Source of the DNA: DASSSY01 sp035708205
Lineage (GTDB): Bacteria > Bacteroidota > Bacteroidia > Chitinophagales > Chitinophagaceae
Length of the DNA stretch: 64,000 nucleotides
Assembly (NCBI GenBank): GCA_035708205.1
Contig: DASSSY010000006.1
Location: 62,001 to 126,000 of the forward strand
Reading direction: 5' to 3'
A model generated the notes under the pieces. That model saw nothing but the letters and a program-made list of their open reading frames with translations, was not told where the DNA came from and made no database searches. A program made the translations under genes and the position numbers. Below, piece by piece: positions 33,158 to 41,847 of the stretch (positions within the stretch are counted from its first letter, which is position 1; every line of letters starts with the position of its first letter).

Positions 33158-34999
33158 ATGAATCGAACAACTACACTTTTCCTGGTATTATTATTGCCTG
33201 CAATGCTTTTATATCGGGTCGAGGCGGGGGCTCAATCGGTCACGACTTTGGAAACGGGAAATTACGTTTGCGCGTTGGCGAAGGATCTTCAGGATAATAT
33301 TTATGTTACCCGTTATAATGCATCTTCAGATGATTATGAAGTGGTCAAATACACCGATGGTACAGGAACACCGATGGTTATTTACAGCGGCTTAAATTAT
33401 GACGGGGCTGATTATCCTTGGGGACTTGTTGTAGCGGCTAATGGCGATGTGTATATCGGGGCTTCCAATGTTGATAATAAGGTGATTAAATTGGCTTATG
33501 ATAGCACTCTGAACACTTACACGTCTGCAACTTACCTGAGTGGTAAGTATTATGCCGCCCTGGCAATGGATACTTCAGGGAACCTTTATACTACGGAGTA
33601 TAATAGCAATTTTGGCTCCTATTCTGTAGTTAAATATCCGTATGGGGATACGGCTGGTACGGCTTTATATAATTTAACCGCCTTTGGGCCGGGGTATTCC
33701 TATCCTACCGGTTTGGCTGTTTCGCCGGGTAAAGATATTTATGTTACGGAATGTTTTAATTCTCAAGTCGGAGCTTACGGACATGTGTACAAGTTGACGG
33801 CGGCCTCTAACTATGCGACGGCCGCAACGATTTCCTCCGGAAGATACTCGACGGCGCTGGCTTTAGATCCGGAAGGTAACCTGTATTGCTCGGAATATGA
33901 CGTAGCGGATTCGGCTTACGTTTTGAATGAATATCCGGGAGGTAGCGGCACGCCGGTTGCACTGGACACCCTTTTCCCGGATGCGGGTTATTTCTTTCCC
34001 TGGGGAATTGTGGCCCGGAGCAGTGGTGATATTTATTACGCCAACGGCGACGACGGGATAGGCGGAGGAGGGTCTCTGCTGCATCTGGTGGCGGCTCCCG
34101 ACATTCAGGCCTCCGGCTTGACTTTTAGTGATATAACGGACAGCAGCGCAACGCTACACTGGGTTAATGGTAACGGCGCAAAACATGTGGTATTCATGGC
34201 TCAGGCTTCAACAGGGAACCCCTCTCCGGAAGACAGCACCAGCTATACGGCAGATACGCAATACGGGAATGGTGCACAGATAGGTGCCAGCGGATGGTAT
34301 TGTGTATATAACGGCTATGATACCTCCACCAATGTTATTGGCCTTACTTCGGGAACAACCTACCGTATCATGGTCCTCGATTATAATGGCGTTCCCGGAT
34401 CGGAAGAGTATAACACCACTTCCGGCAGCAACATAGATAATGTAATGACCTCTGTCCCGTTGCCATTGATACTTACCGATCTGCATGCAGAGTTGAAACA
34501 GGGCGTCGTCGTTCTGTCGTGGCAAACACTTATAGAAGTGCAAAACAAGGATTTTACGGTTGAATGGTCAACCAATGGAAAAATTTGGAAGGCAATCGGG
34601 AATGTTTTGTCAAAAGCAGCTGATGGCAATAGCATGTCGCCGTTATCCTACAGTTTCCGTTTTGACCATCCGACATCCGGCATTAACTTCTTCAGACTAC
34701 TTCAACATGATTTGGATGGCCGGGCCAGATGCTCCCAAACCGTACAGGTAAATGTGCCATTCCCCTCAATTGCAGATTATCTTATATTCCCCAATCCGGT
34801 AACCGATGGATGCATAATTTCCTTTACCAAAGAGCCGATATCCGGAAAGCTGGTTTTAAGGAATGCAGCTGGCGCAATCCTAAAATTTGTTCCAATAACC
34901 GGGCGACAGGTACAGGTAAATATGTCGGAGCTCCCGTCAGGCATGTATTACTTCTTTTTGCCCGGCGGGGAAAAAATGATCCCGGTTGTCAAAAAATAA
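33158..34999 (+). CDS. Secreted NHL-like repeat protein with T9SS type A tail
   Basis: A 613-residue exported protein. A signal peptide (to about residue 24) is followed by about four tandem blade-like repeats of 65-85 residues, each with a pattern like ALAKDLQDNIYVTRYN, ALAMDTSGNLYTTEYN, GLAVSPGKDIYVTECF and ALALDPEGNLYCSEYD, as in NHL/SMP-type beta-propellers. A fibronectin-like region (about 315-430) and a further beta domain (about 435-530) come next. The last 75 residues (from LIFPNPVTDG) are a T9SS type A sorting domain. Function unknown; surface adhesion or carbohydrate interaction are possibilities only. A terminator follows. Confidence 0.75.
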   Translation: MNRTTTLFLVLLLPAMLLYRVEAGAQSVTTLETGNYVCALAKDLQDNIYVTRYNASSDDYEVVKYTDGTGTPMVIYSGLNYDGADYPWGLVVAANGDVYIGASNVDNKVIKLAYDSTLNTYTSATYLSGKYYAALAMDTSGNLYTTEYNSNFGSYSVVKYPYGDTAGTALYNLTAFGPGYSYPTGLAVSPGKDIYVTECFNSQVGAYGHVYKLTAASNYATAATISSGRYSTALALDPEGNLYCSEYDVADSAYVLNEYPGGSGTPVALDTLFPDAGYFFPWGIVARSSGDIYYANGDDGIGGGGSLLHLVAAPDIQASGLTFSDITDSSATLHWVNGNGAKHVVFMAQASTGNPSPEDSTSYTADTQYGNGAQIGASGWYCVYNGYDTSTNVIGLTSGTTYRIMVLDYNGVPGSEEYNTTSGSNIDNVMTSVPLPLILTDLHAELKQGVVVLSWQTLIEVQNKDFTVEWSTNGKIWKAIGNVLSKAADGNSMSPLSYSFRFDHPTSGINFFRLLQHDLDGRARCSQTVQVNVPFPSIADYLIFPNPVTDGCIISFTKEPISGKLVLRNAAGAILKFVPITGRQVQVNMSELPSGMYYFFLPGGEKMIPVVKK

Positions 35000-35039
35000 C
35001 TGCTTGATTGACCTTCAATCCGATAGAATAATTCTCAAA

Positions 35040-35070
35040 GGGCACAGGTGTGGAAATGCCTGTGCCCTGT
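35040..35070 (+). terminator. Intrinsic terminator after the repeat protein
   Basis: GGGCACAGG (35040-35048) pairs with CCTGTGCCC (35059-35067), followed by TGTTG. The T-run is weak. Confidence 0.6.
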
Positions 35071-35108
35071 TGCTAAAGCTATGCTTTTACCCTAAATATA
35101 ATATTTAA

Positions 35109-35140
35109 TTTGGTTAATAATAATAACTAATTTACATTTG
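35109..35140 (+). promoter_or_regulatory. Promoter of the membrane protein/HTH pair, with direct repeats
   Basis: TTTG at 35109-35112, a 20-base spacer and TACATTTG at 35133-35140. The octamer AACTAATT flanks the -7 element at 35125-35132 and 35142-35149, which suggests a bound regulator, possibly the HTH protein encoded second in the operon. Confidence 0.6.
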
Positions 35141-35163
35141 CAACTAATTAATCATGATCAATT

Positions 35164-35745
35164 ATGAACAAGCAGGAATTCAGCCCGGACGATTCCCTTA
35201 AAACAATCGACCAGGCACTTCGTCAGGCAAAGGCCGAAAAAACAGGGGCTTCATTCTATTATTTATTATGGGGCGCTATCTTGTTTATCTATTTCTTTTT
35301 GTTGTTCGTCAAGGCCTGGCATCCGGAAGTCATCGGAGGTCTGCTGACAACATTGATGTATGGCGTGTTTCCTATCGGCGGGTTGTTGTCTTATCTCAGA
35401 AGCAAAGGGGACGATCGGCGTGAAAAAGCCCGGGGCTATTTTGAGAACGTGTATTTGTTCGGCTTCGCCGGTTTTGCCATAGCCTATGGGATTATTTTTC
35501 TGACTTCCGTTTATCGGGACCCGGTTTTGCCGGCCATTTCGTTTCCGCTTTTGCTGGGGTTCACCGTGTTTGTGGTGGGCGGCATTACCAAGCACAAAGC
35601 CTCGATTATTTGTGGCATTTTAGGAATGATTTGTACCGGCGTTAGCCTGAACGTTTCTTTGGAAATGCAATATTTAATAGCGGCACTGGCGGCAGTTATC
35701 GTTTGTATCGTTCCCGGGCTTTTAATGAAATATAAAAATGTTTAA
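35164..35745 (+). CDS. Polytopic membrane protein paired with a wHTH regulator
   Basis: A 193-residue protein with a polar, helical N-terminus of about 35 residues and six hydrophobic helices (near 36-56, 60-80, 97-115, 122-140, 142-160 and 170-188). The family is not named, but membrane proteins of this size coupled with a small winged-helix regulator are common in Bacteroidota. It overlaps the regulator gene by 8 bases (ATGTTTAA), so the two are translationally coupled. Function unknown. Confidence 0.65.
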   Translation: MNKQEFSPDDSLKTIDQALRQAKAEKTGASFYYLLWGAILFIYFFLLFVKAWHPEVIGGLLTTLMYGVFPIGGLLSYLRSKGDDRREKARGYFENVYLFGFAGFAIAYGIIFLTSVYRDPVLPAISFPLLLGFTVFVVGGITKHKASIICGILGMICTGVSLNVSLEMQYLIAALAAVIVCIVPGLLMKYKNV

Positions 35746-36031
35746 GAACTTAGATCCCGTTCTGCATGCACAACTGAGGTTAGCGGTAATGTCTTTATTA
35801 ATCGGGCTTGAAGAAGCGGAATTCGTATACCTGAAAGAAAAAACCAATACTTCGGCAGGCAACTTGAGTTTGCAATTGGATAAACTTAAAAAAGCGGGCT
35901 ATATCACCATTACCAAAGGTTTTAAAGGCAATTATCCGGTTACGACCTGTAAAATAACGTCCAAAGGCATACAGGCGTTTGAAAATTATGTGGAGGATAT
36001 CAAACAATATTTACACCCAAAGCCATCATAA
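35738..36031 (+). CDS. Winged-helix transcriptional regulator (HTH_34 type)
   Basis: A 97-residue MarR/PadR-like winged helix. The recognition segment is EEAEFVYLKEKTNTSAGNLSLQLDKLKKAGYITITKGF (about residues 25-62; landmark TSAGNLSLQLDKLKKAGYI), the classic pattern of the HTH_34 family. There is no separate effector domain. It overlaps the preceding membrane-protein gene and probably regulates it through repeats at 35125-35149 (inferred). Confidence 0.8.
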   Translation: MFKNLDPVLHAQLRLAVMSLLIGLEEAEFVYLKEKTNTSAGNLSLQLDKLKKAGYITITKGFKGNYPVTTCKITSKGIQAFENYVEDIKQYLHPKPS

Positions 36032-36163
36032 CCAGATTTTGAAATTCTTTTTTGCAGGAATTGTGTCGTCACCGTGATATTCCCCGAAAAATGGCTATTG
36101 AGCAATGTTGCCCAAACATTTTGTCCTAACTTAGATCCTTGTTTCAAAAACAAAACAGGAACT

Positions 36164-37405
36164 ATGCGCTCCAGGAGAAGAATGTTGCCGTTATTGCTGC
36201 TTATTTTGCTGCTTGCAGAGTTTTACGCGTTTACCGGTATCTGGATAGCCGTTTATGGGTTATCTCCTGTTCTGAAATGGCTATTTACGGTTATTTATAT
36301 TGTCATTACTATCGGCTTTTGGCTCACGATAATGGCGATCCCTGTTATCCGTCAGCAAAAATGGGCGCCGGCAAAGCAAAATTTTGTATTATTGTTTTTT
36401 ACCGGTTGCCTGATTTGCAAAATAGTCGTGGCGGCATTTATATTATCGGATGATATCCGCCGGGGCATAATGATTTTGGTTTTATGGGCCACCCGCCAGG
36501 ATATGCCATCCGATGTGCCTCATTCCGTGTGGTTGGCCAGAGGCGCTTTCTTGCTGGGCCTCCTGCTTTGGGGCGGGTTGTTTTGGGGTACAAAGAACAG
36601 GTACCGTTATCAGGTACGCCGGCTGAAATTGCGTTTTGATCATCTTCCGGATTCTTTCCGGGGCCTGAGGATCATTCATATCTCGGATATTCACTCCGGT
36701 AGCTTCCAGGATAAAAACGCGGTGGCTAAAGGTGTCGATACGATTCTGGCATTGCGGCCGGACCTGATATTATTTACCGGCGACCTGGTCAACAATATCG
36801 CGGAGGAGATCGTGCCTTACAAATCCGTTTTCAGCAAGCTAAAGGCGCCGATGGGCGTCTATTCAATTCTGGGCAATCATGATTATGGCGATTATGTGGC
36901 CTGGCCGTCGGAGGATCTGAAACAGCAAAACCTTGAGGCCCTGAAACAGCACCATGCCGATATGGGCTGGCAGTTGCTGATGAATGAACACCGGGTCCTT
37001 GAGAAGGGAAATGAGCGTATAGCCTTGATCGGTATTGAGAACTGGGGCGCGAAAGCAAGCTTCACCAAGTATGGGCAAATGGCAGCGGCTTACAAAGGCT
37101 TGTCTCCCGAACATCCGGGATTTAAGATCTTAATGAGCCATGATCCTTCACATTGGGAGGCCGAAGTGATCCCCCGGTATCCGGATATAGATTTAACCCT
37201 TAGCGGGCATACGCATGGGATGCAGTTTGGCGTCCGGTTGGGCGGACGATGGCAGTGGAGCCCGGTGCAATACCTTTACCGGCAGTGGGCGGGCTTGTAC
37301 AAAAGAGGCCGCCAGCAATTATATGTTAATGTGGGTTTTGGCTTTTTAGGCTATCCCGGTCGTTTGGGTATCCGGCCGGAGATCACGCTCATCGAATTGT
37401 TATAA
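36164..37405 (+). CDS. Membrane-anchored metallophosphoesterase
   Basis: A 413-residue protein. Four to five N-terminal hydrophobic helices (about residues 8-150) precede a calcineurin-like phosphoesterase domain with the five metal motifs in order: IHISDIHSG near residue 170, LFTGDLVNN near 203, ILGNHDYGDY near 235, MSHDPSHW near 326 and LSGHTHGMQFG near 346. It matches the YkuE/YaeI-like membrane phosphoesterases, some of which act on lipids. ATG 36164 is preferred over the frame-opening ATG 36074, which adds 30 non-conserved residues. Confidence 0.85.
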   Translation: MRSRRRMLPLLLLILLLAEFYAFTGIWIAVYGLSPVLKWLFTVIYIVITIGFWLTIMAIPVIRQQKWAPAKQNFVLLFFTGCLICKIVVAAFILSDDIRRGIMILVLWATRQDMPSDVPHSVWLARGAFLLGLLLWGGLFWGTKNRYRYQVRRLKLRFDHLPDSFRGLRIIHISDIHSGSFQDKNAVAKGVDTILALRPDLILFTGDLVNNIAEEIVPYKSVFSKLKAPMGVYSILGNHDYGDYVAWPSEDLKQQNLEALKQHHADMGWQLLMNEHRVLEKGNERIALIGIENWGAKASFTKYGQMAAAYKGLSPEHPGFKILMSHDPSHWEAEVIPRYPDIDLTLSGHTHGMQFGVRLGGRWQWSPVQYLYRQWAGLYKRGRQQLYVNVGFGFLGYPGRLGIRPEITLIELL

Positions 37406-37488
37406 TGGCCGAAATGTATAAAAATTTAACACTCAATATTCGCAGCCGGTAGGATTCATTATTTATCTTTATGGAAAATTTCTACGTT

Positions 37489-38118
37489 ATGAACCTTTTT
37501 CGTTTATTTTTGTCCTCAATGATACTGGCCGTGATGGCCTTGCCTTTGCAAAGCCGGGCGCAGGGTCTGCGCTTAGGCATTAAAGCCGGTGTTAATTTTG
37601 ATAAAACGCAGGGTGATCATTTGGATGGTGATTTTAGTGGCTATTTTTTAGGCGGTGCTTATGTAGGCCTGCAATTTACCAAATTCAGGATCCAGGCGGA
37701 GGCTTTATATTCCCAAAGCTCAATGACTACAGGCAGCAGTTTCAAGGACGCCTTTGATAATTATATCAGCCAGAAGGGTGAAGAATTGAAATCGGGAACT
37801 TTTGAAATGAATGAGCTGTCCGTACCTGTCGTATTCGGCGTAAATATTGTTCCTAAGCTGCTTTGGATAGAAGCCGGACCGCAATATACCGCCACGATTT
37901 CGCTGAAAGATAAGGATGGCTTTGTGACGGACGTTGAAAACGTGGTCAAGAAAGGATATATTTCCGGTTTGGTGGGTGCCAGTTTAGAATTGCCTTTGAG
38001 CCTGAATGTGACGGTAAGATATGTCTTTGGCTTGTCTGACCGGAACAATACTGATGTTCCTGACCATTGGAGAAGCAGTCATATTCAGGCTACCGTCGGG
38101 TACAGCTTTTTCAAATAA
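37489..38118 (+). CDS. Outer-membrane beta-barrel (PorT-like) protein
   Basis: A 209-residue protein with a signal peptide ending near SRAQG and alternating barrel strands such as LRLGIKAGVNFDKT, AYVGLQFTKFRIQAEALYSQS and a C-terminal strand HIQATVGYSFFK. This is the general PorT/OMP_b-brl_2 pattern in Bacteroidota; no substrate can be given. ATG 37489 is preferred: a TATCTTTA element at 37463-37470 lies right before ATG 37471, which would then be at the transcription start. A terminator shared with the convergent TonB gene follows. Confidence 0.75.
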   Translation: MNLFRLFLSSMILAVMALPLQSRAQGLRLGIKAGVNFDKTQGDHLDGDFSGYFLGGAYVGLQFTKFRIQAEALYSQSSMTTGSSFKDAFDNYISQKGEELKSGTFEMNELSVPVVFGVNIVPKLLWIEAGPQYTATISLKDKDGFVTDVENVVKKGYISGLVGASLELPLSLNVTVRYVFGLSDRNNTDVPDHWRSSHIQATVGYSFFK

Positions 38119-38142
38119 GCCCTGTATAAATTATAAATAAAA

Positions 38143-38174
38143 GGTGGCTAACCGTTTGGATTGAGCCACCTTTT
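38143..38174. terminator. Bidirectional terminator between the barrel gene and the TonB operon
   Basis: GGTGGCT (38143-38149) pairs with AGCCACC (38164-38170), with A-rich sequence on the left and TTTT on the right, so it can stop transcription from both strands. Confidence 0.8.
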
Positions 38175-38190
38175 GATTTGGATCATATGC

Positions 38191-40467
38191 TTAAGGTAAT
38201 TTCCAGCGGATACCGGTATAGAAATTCCGGCCCATGCCCGGTCCCCAAACCATAGAAGCGTCAAAGCCCTGCTGGTAAGGATGTGCCGCGCCTATGATCA
38301 GATCGGGTTGCATATAATTGGTCAGGTTTTCCACGCCGATATACCATTCAATATTACCGTTATGCCAGCTTTTGCTGATCTGGGCGTTCATTTGAAAAAA
38401 ATCGGGGGAATAATGGCCGGCTATTTCCCGGTGATTCAGAAAATAAGCGGGGATACGTTTTTTACCGTTCCAGTTAAGGGTATAATCAAATTTCCAGTGA
38501 TTGCGGGTTTCATAGTCGGTGTTTAAAAACGCCCGCTGCGCAGCTAATAAGGGTTTTTCCTTTAAAATGCCATCATAATTGGTCTTGACGAAGTAATAGC
38601 GATAAGCCAGACGAACATCCCATTTTCGGACAGGCTCATAATCCAATTGCGCCTGAATGCTGTGGGCAAACGAGCGTCCGTTAAGATTATACAGGCGAAC
38701 TTCTCCCGGGTGTTCAATATCCACCACTACCTGGTTCTGAAAATGAGTGTAATAATAATCCATCATAAAAGAACCATCCCGGTAGTTGAGCCGGAATTTT
38801 TGTAAAAAGCTCAGCCCCATATTCCAGGCTATTTCCGGCTTCAGGCCATAGGCGTCGTCGTTGCCGGCGTTCAGCACAAACTGGCGGTTACTGGCCAGCA
38901 AACCCGCGTTTTCCGCAAATACGGCAACCGTGCGTTGCGCCCGGCCTACTGAAGCGCGGATGACGCTGTTTTTAGCCGGGGCATAGCGTAAATGAAGCCT
39001 CGGGGTTATGAATGAACCGTAGAGGTTGTCATAATCCGCGCGTATGCCGGCTACCAACCCGAATTTATCTAAATATTTGTAGCTGTATTCCGTAAAAATA
39101 CCAGGGACCGTTTCCGAAAAGCGGTAAGGCATTCCTAAAAAATGTTCATCAAAACCTGAATAGCTGAAGCTGGCACCGGTTTTGAACACATTGTTGGTGT
39201 TACCCATTATGGTCTGGTAAATATAGTTGGCATAGAAACTTTTCTCATTACCTTTGTAAGCTCTTAACCCATATTGGCTGTTCTGGTCATGATAAGCGGC
39301 GGATAATTGCAAGCCCATGCTCTTCCAGGGCTTGGCAACAAACACCTTCCCGATTTTCGCCCAGCCTTCCATTCGCTTTAAGGTCTGATGGTATCCCCAC
39401 GGAGCATCGCTATCAATTTCCTGGCCCTTTTTATAGCTTTCCTGGCCGCCGGTATGGTCCAGGTAAACGCCTTTTATCCCCCCTTGGATCTCTAAGCCGT
39501 TTTTGCCAAACCAGAACCATCGATTGGCGCCCACAAAGGTTTTTCCTAAGGGGTTATCTAAAAAACCATCATGATTTTCATCGTTTTGGCGCCAGTTGCC
39601 GCTGCCGTGCAGGAATAGGTTTGTGCTTAATTGTTTATTGAATTCATGGCTGTATACCACATTGGCTTCCGAGCGCCCCTGGCTGCTTTGATAGGCATTG
39701 AGATACCATCGGGGCGTTTTCTTCTCAAAGGGCTTCCACCATTCCACATTGATTTGCCCGGCCACGCCTTCATAACCATTGACCACACTACCAATACCTT
39801 TGCTGAGCTGCATGCTTTCCACCCAACTGCCCGGCGTAAAGGTTAAGCCGGTAACAGCAGCTAAACCACGAACATCTGGAATGTTTTCGCGGGTGAATGC
39901 CGTGTTGGAGCCGGCCAAGCCAAGCAATTGGATTTGCCGGTAGCCGGAAACCGCGTCCGTAAAGCCGACATCCACCGAGGGCGTGGTTTCAAAGCTTTCG
40001 CTAAGGTTGCAGCAAGCGGCTTTGAGCAATTCGCCGGAACCTATTTGCTGCATATTACCTGTACTGAGCATGTCCATTTCCGTTGGTTTCAAACGGCCTT
40101 CAATGGTCACTTCCTTAAGGGTGTTTTTGTCGCCTTTCAAATAAACCCTTAAAGGTGTTGTCTGTCCCGACAGCAATACGGTATCAGTTTTCATGCCCGG
40201 ATAGGCAAACACTAACTTTTGCGAGGTTGACGACAAGGGGACGGAAAAATATCCCGACTCGTCCGTCTGCCCGGTTTTGTTTTCCGGCAATATCCGGATG
40301 CTGACCGCCGGTAAGGCGTTGCTGTCCGATTGAAAATATACCGTACCCTGGATGTGTCGGCCTGCCGCATCCTGCGCTGATGCTTTCAAGGAAGGCCATA
40401 ACAATGCCAGGGCTATTACCGGTAAGGCAATTCTGTTTGTTCCAGCTGAAAAAATACTATTTTTCAT
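38191..40467 (-). CDS. TonB-dependent receptor, probable copper/metal uptake
   Basis: A 758-residue outer-membrane transporter. After a signal peptide (to about residue 32) there is a carboxypeptidase-like regulatory domain (about 35-115, IQGTVYFQSDSNALPAVSIRI by its start IQGTVYFQS), then the plug (about 125-240, with CCNLSESFETTPSVDVGF and QIQLLGLAGSNTAF), then the 22-strand barrel ending FYTGIRWKLP. It moves its substrate with TonB energy. It is coupled to an HMA-domain protein by a TAATG overlap and follows a Cys-rich protein, so its cargo is probably copper or another heavy metal (inferred). A siderophore-type ligand cannot be excluded. Confidence 0.8.
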   Translation of the reverse strand: MKNSIFSAGTNRIALPVIALALLWPSLKASAQDAAGRHIQGTVYFQSDSNALPAVSIRILPENKTGQTDESGYFSVPLSSTSQKLVFAYPGMKTDTVLLSGQTTPLRVYLKGDKNTLKEVTIEGRLKPTEMDMLSTGNMQQIGSGELLKAACCNLSESFETTPSVDVGFTDAVSGYRQIQLLGLAGSNTAFTRENIPDVRGLAAVTGLTFTPGSWVESMQLSKGIGSVVNGYEGVAGQINVEWWKPFEKKTPRWYLNAYQSSQGRSEANVVYSHEFNKQLSTNLFLHGSGNWRQNDENHDGFLDNPLGKTFVGANRWFWFGKNGLEIQGGIKGVYLDHTGGQESYKKGQEIDSDAPWGYHQTLKRMEGWAKIGKVFVAKPWKSMGLQLSAAYHDQNSQYGLRAYKGNEKSFYANYIYQTIMGNTNNVFKTGASFSYSGFDEHFLGMPYRFSETVPGIFTEYSYKYLDKFGLVAGIRADYDNLYGSFITPRLHLRYAPAKNSVIRASVGRAQRTVAVFAENAGLLASNRQFVLNAGNDDAYGLKPEIAWNMGLSFLQKFRLNYRDGSFMMDYYYTHFQNQVVVDIEHPGEVRLYNLNGRSFAHSIQAQLDYEPVRKWDVRLAYRYYFVKTNYDGILKEKPLLAAQRAFLNTDYETRNHWKFDYTLNWNGKKRIPAYFLNHREIAGHYSPDFFQMNAQISKSWHNGNIEWYIGVENLTNYMQPDLIIGAAHPYQQGFDASMVWGPGMGRNFYTGIRWKLP

Positions 40468-40820
40468 TAGTGTGTCGTGGCCTGGTCTTTATAGGCGCAG
40501 CATGAAGGTAATTTTTTGTAGGCGCTGTCCGTAGCACGAATTTGCCCCGCGTCATGACCGGCATTGGCAATGCTTTGTTCGATCTGTTGAAGCGTAACTT
40601 TGTCGGTCTTAAAGCTTACGGTCAGTTCGTGTGTATGTTTGTCCCAGTCTGCGCGTTTAACGCCGGAAATATAAGCGGCGTTCTCGATCCTTTCCTTGCA
40701 GTCGTCGCAGACACCGCTGACATGGATGGTTTCGGTTTCAACTTTCTTTTTTTCAGATTGTGCGAAACCGTTAATGCCGGTACTGGTCAGGATAACGGCA
40801 AAGATGACGATACGTTTCAT
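40467..40820 (-). CDS. Exported HMA-domain heavy-metal-binding protein
   Basis: A 117-residue protein with a signal peptide (to about residue 20) and one HMA domain (about 30-95). The metal motif is VSGVCDDCKERIENA, a CxxC variant of the ferredoxin-like copper chaperone fold. Two more cysteines (LPSCCAYK) sit at the C-terminus and may add a second site. The stop codon overlaps the start of the TonB receptor gene (TAATG). With the upstream Cys-rich protein it likely scavenges or hands over copper in the periplasm (inferred). Confidence 0.8.
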   Translation of the reverse strand: MKRIVIFAVILTSTGINGFAQSEKKKVETETIHVSGVCDDCKERIENAAYISGVKRADWDKHTHELTVSFKTDKVTLQQIEQSIANAGHDAGQIRATDSAYKKLPSCCAYKDQATTH

Positions 40821-40928
40821 AAAATACTTTTGGTTGAATGAAATAAATTGCCCCTGTTTTCGGTACGCCTTTATCAGGCCGGCCAGAGGGGTAGTAAATA
40901 GGTTTTATATTGGATGAAACCTATTCAA

Positions 40929-41357
40929 TCAACCGTAGAAGGTGAAACGCTGGTGCAGTTTGTAAAGCGGGATGTTTTGCCAGGAGCCCGGCGGGGCATT
41001 GGCAAGATTGGATTCAAATCTTACATTATCCGGTAGAGTGCTCTCGCTGAAATTGAAAAATATACCGGCAACGGCTTGCTGTAATTGATGGAGAATGCTG
41101 AAGTCAGCACGGTCAATAATCTGATGATGAATGGTTTTGACCACAACCGTAGGATGGTGGCAGCAATGGCTTTTATTGGAAACCGACCTTTGGTGCTTTT
41201 GCGCTGTCTCCGGATGGCAGCAGTCCGAGAGCGGCGAAACCGTCATCGTCATACGGTTTTCGTCCATGCAACAAGTACTCTGTATCACTACGCCGGTAAC
41301 GGCGAAGAAATACACGAAAAACAACGGTATTGCCAGATATTTCTTAAAGCCCCACAT
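40929..41357 (-). CDS. HYC_CC_PP-like Cys/His-rich protein
   Basis: A 142-residue exported or membrane-tethered protein. An N-terminal hydrophobic segment (residues about 7-27) is followed by QSTCCMDE, DCCHPET and SHCCHHPT, a spacing of Cys-Cys and His pairs that resembles the HYC_CC_PP family, though the name's HYC and PP landmarks are not all obvious. Such proteins sit beside HMA and TonB-receptor genes in Bacteroidota. It is first in the operon; the promoter is the mirror-image element at 41369-41387. Likely metal binding, details unknown. Confidence 0.55.
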   Translation of the reverse strand: MWGFKKYLAIPLFFVYFFAVTGVVIQSTCCMDENRMTMTVSPLSDCCHPETAQKHQRSVSNKSHCCHHPTVVVKTIHHQIIDRADFSILHQLQQAVAGIFFNFSESTLPDNVRFESNLANAPPGSWQNIPLYKLHQRFTFYG

Positions 41358-41368
41358 AAACTGTTCGA

Positions 41369-41387
41369 CAAAAATAGCCTATTTTTG
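41369..41387. promoter_or_regulatory. Mirror-image divergent -7 elements
   Basis: CAAAAATA-GCC-TATTTTTG is a perfect inverted repeat (8-base arms, 3-base spacer). Read rightward it gives TATTTTTG (41380-41387) for the FKBP gene at 41413; read leftward it gives TATTTTTG (41376-41369) for the metal operon starting at 41357. Both match TAnnTTTG, so one polymerase complex should exclude the other. Confidence 0.6.
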
Positions 41388-41412
41388 CTAATCATGACGT
41401 TAAATAATTTCT

Positions 41413-41847
41413 ATGGGTATTGCAGATCTTTTGAAGAAAAAGAAGGAAACACAGGCAGTTGAAAACAAACAGGCCGGTTTGGATTTTCTGGCAGGCAATA
41501 AAAATAAAGAAGGGATAACGGCAACAGCCAGCGGCCTGCAATATGAAGTGATGGCAGAAGGCAATGGCCAACAGCCAGACGCCCATAGCAGGGTGACCTG
41601 TCATTATGAAGGCCGGTTATTGTCGGGTAAGGTGTTTGACAGTTCCGTAAAACGCGGTCAGCCGGCCACATTTCCGCTTGACCGTGTGATTCCCGGTTGG
41701 ACGGAAGGGTTACAGTACATGAAAGAGGGGGCGAAATACCGCTTCTTTATTCCCGAGCATTTGGCCTATGGCGGCAATCAGGTGGGTGCTATTCCGCCGT
41801 GCAGCACATTGGTTTTTGAAGTAGAGCTTCTTAAAGTGGATCAGTAA
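41413..41847 (+). CDS. FKBP-type peptidyl-prolyl cis-trans isomerase
   Basis: A 144-residue FKBP. A short polar N-terminal segment (about 1-45) precedes the FKBP core with VTCHYEGRLLSGKVFDSSVKRGQP, FPLDRVIPGWTEGLQYMKEGAKY and a final PPCSTLVFEVELLKV. The active-site residues Tyr, Phe, Asp, Ile and Trp of FKBP12 are represented. No signal peptide, so cytoplasmic. It has its own -7 element, in the mirror-image site. It overlaps the convergent lipoprotein gene by 7 bases. Confidence 0.9.
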   Translation: MGIADLLKKKKETQAVENKQAGLDFLAGNKNKEGITATASGLQYEVMAEGNGQQPDAHSRVTCHYEGRLLSGKVFDSSVKRGQPATFPLDRVIPGWTEGLQYMKEGAKYRFFIPEHLAYGGNQVGAIPPCSTLVFEVELLKVDQ

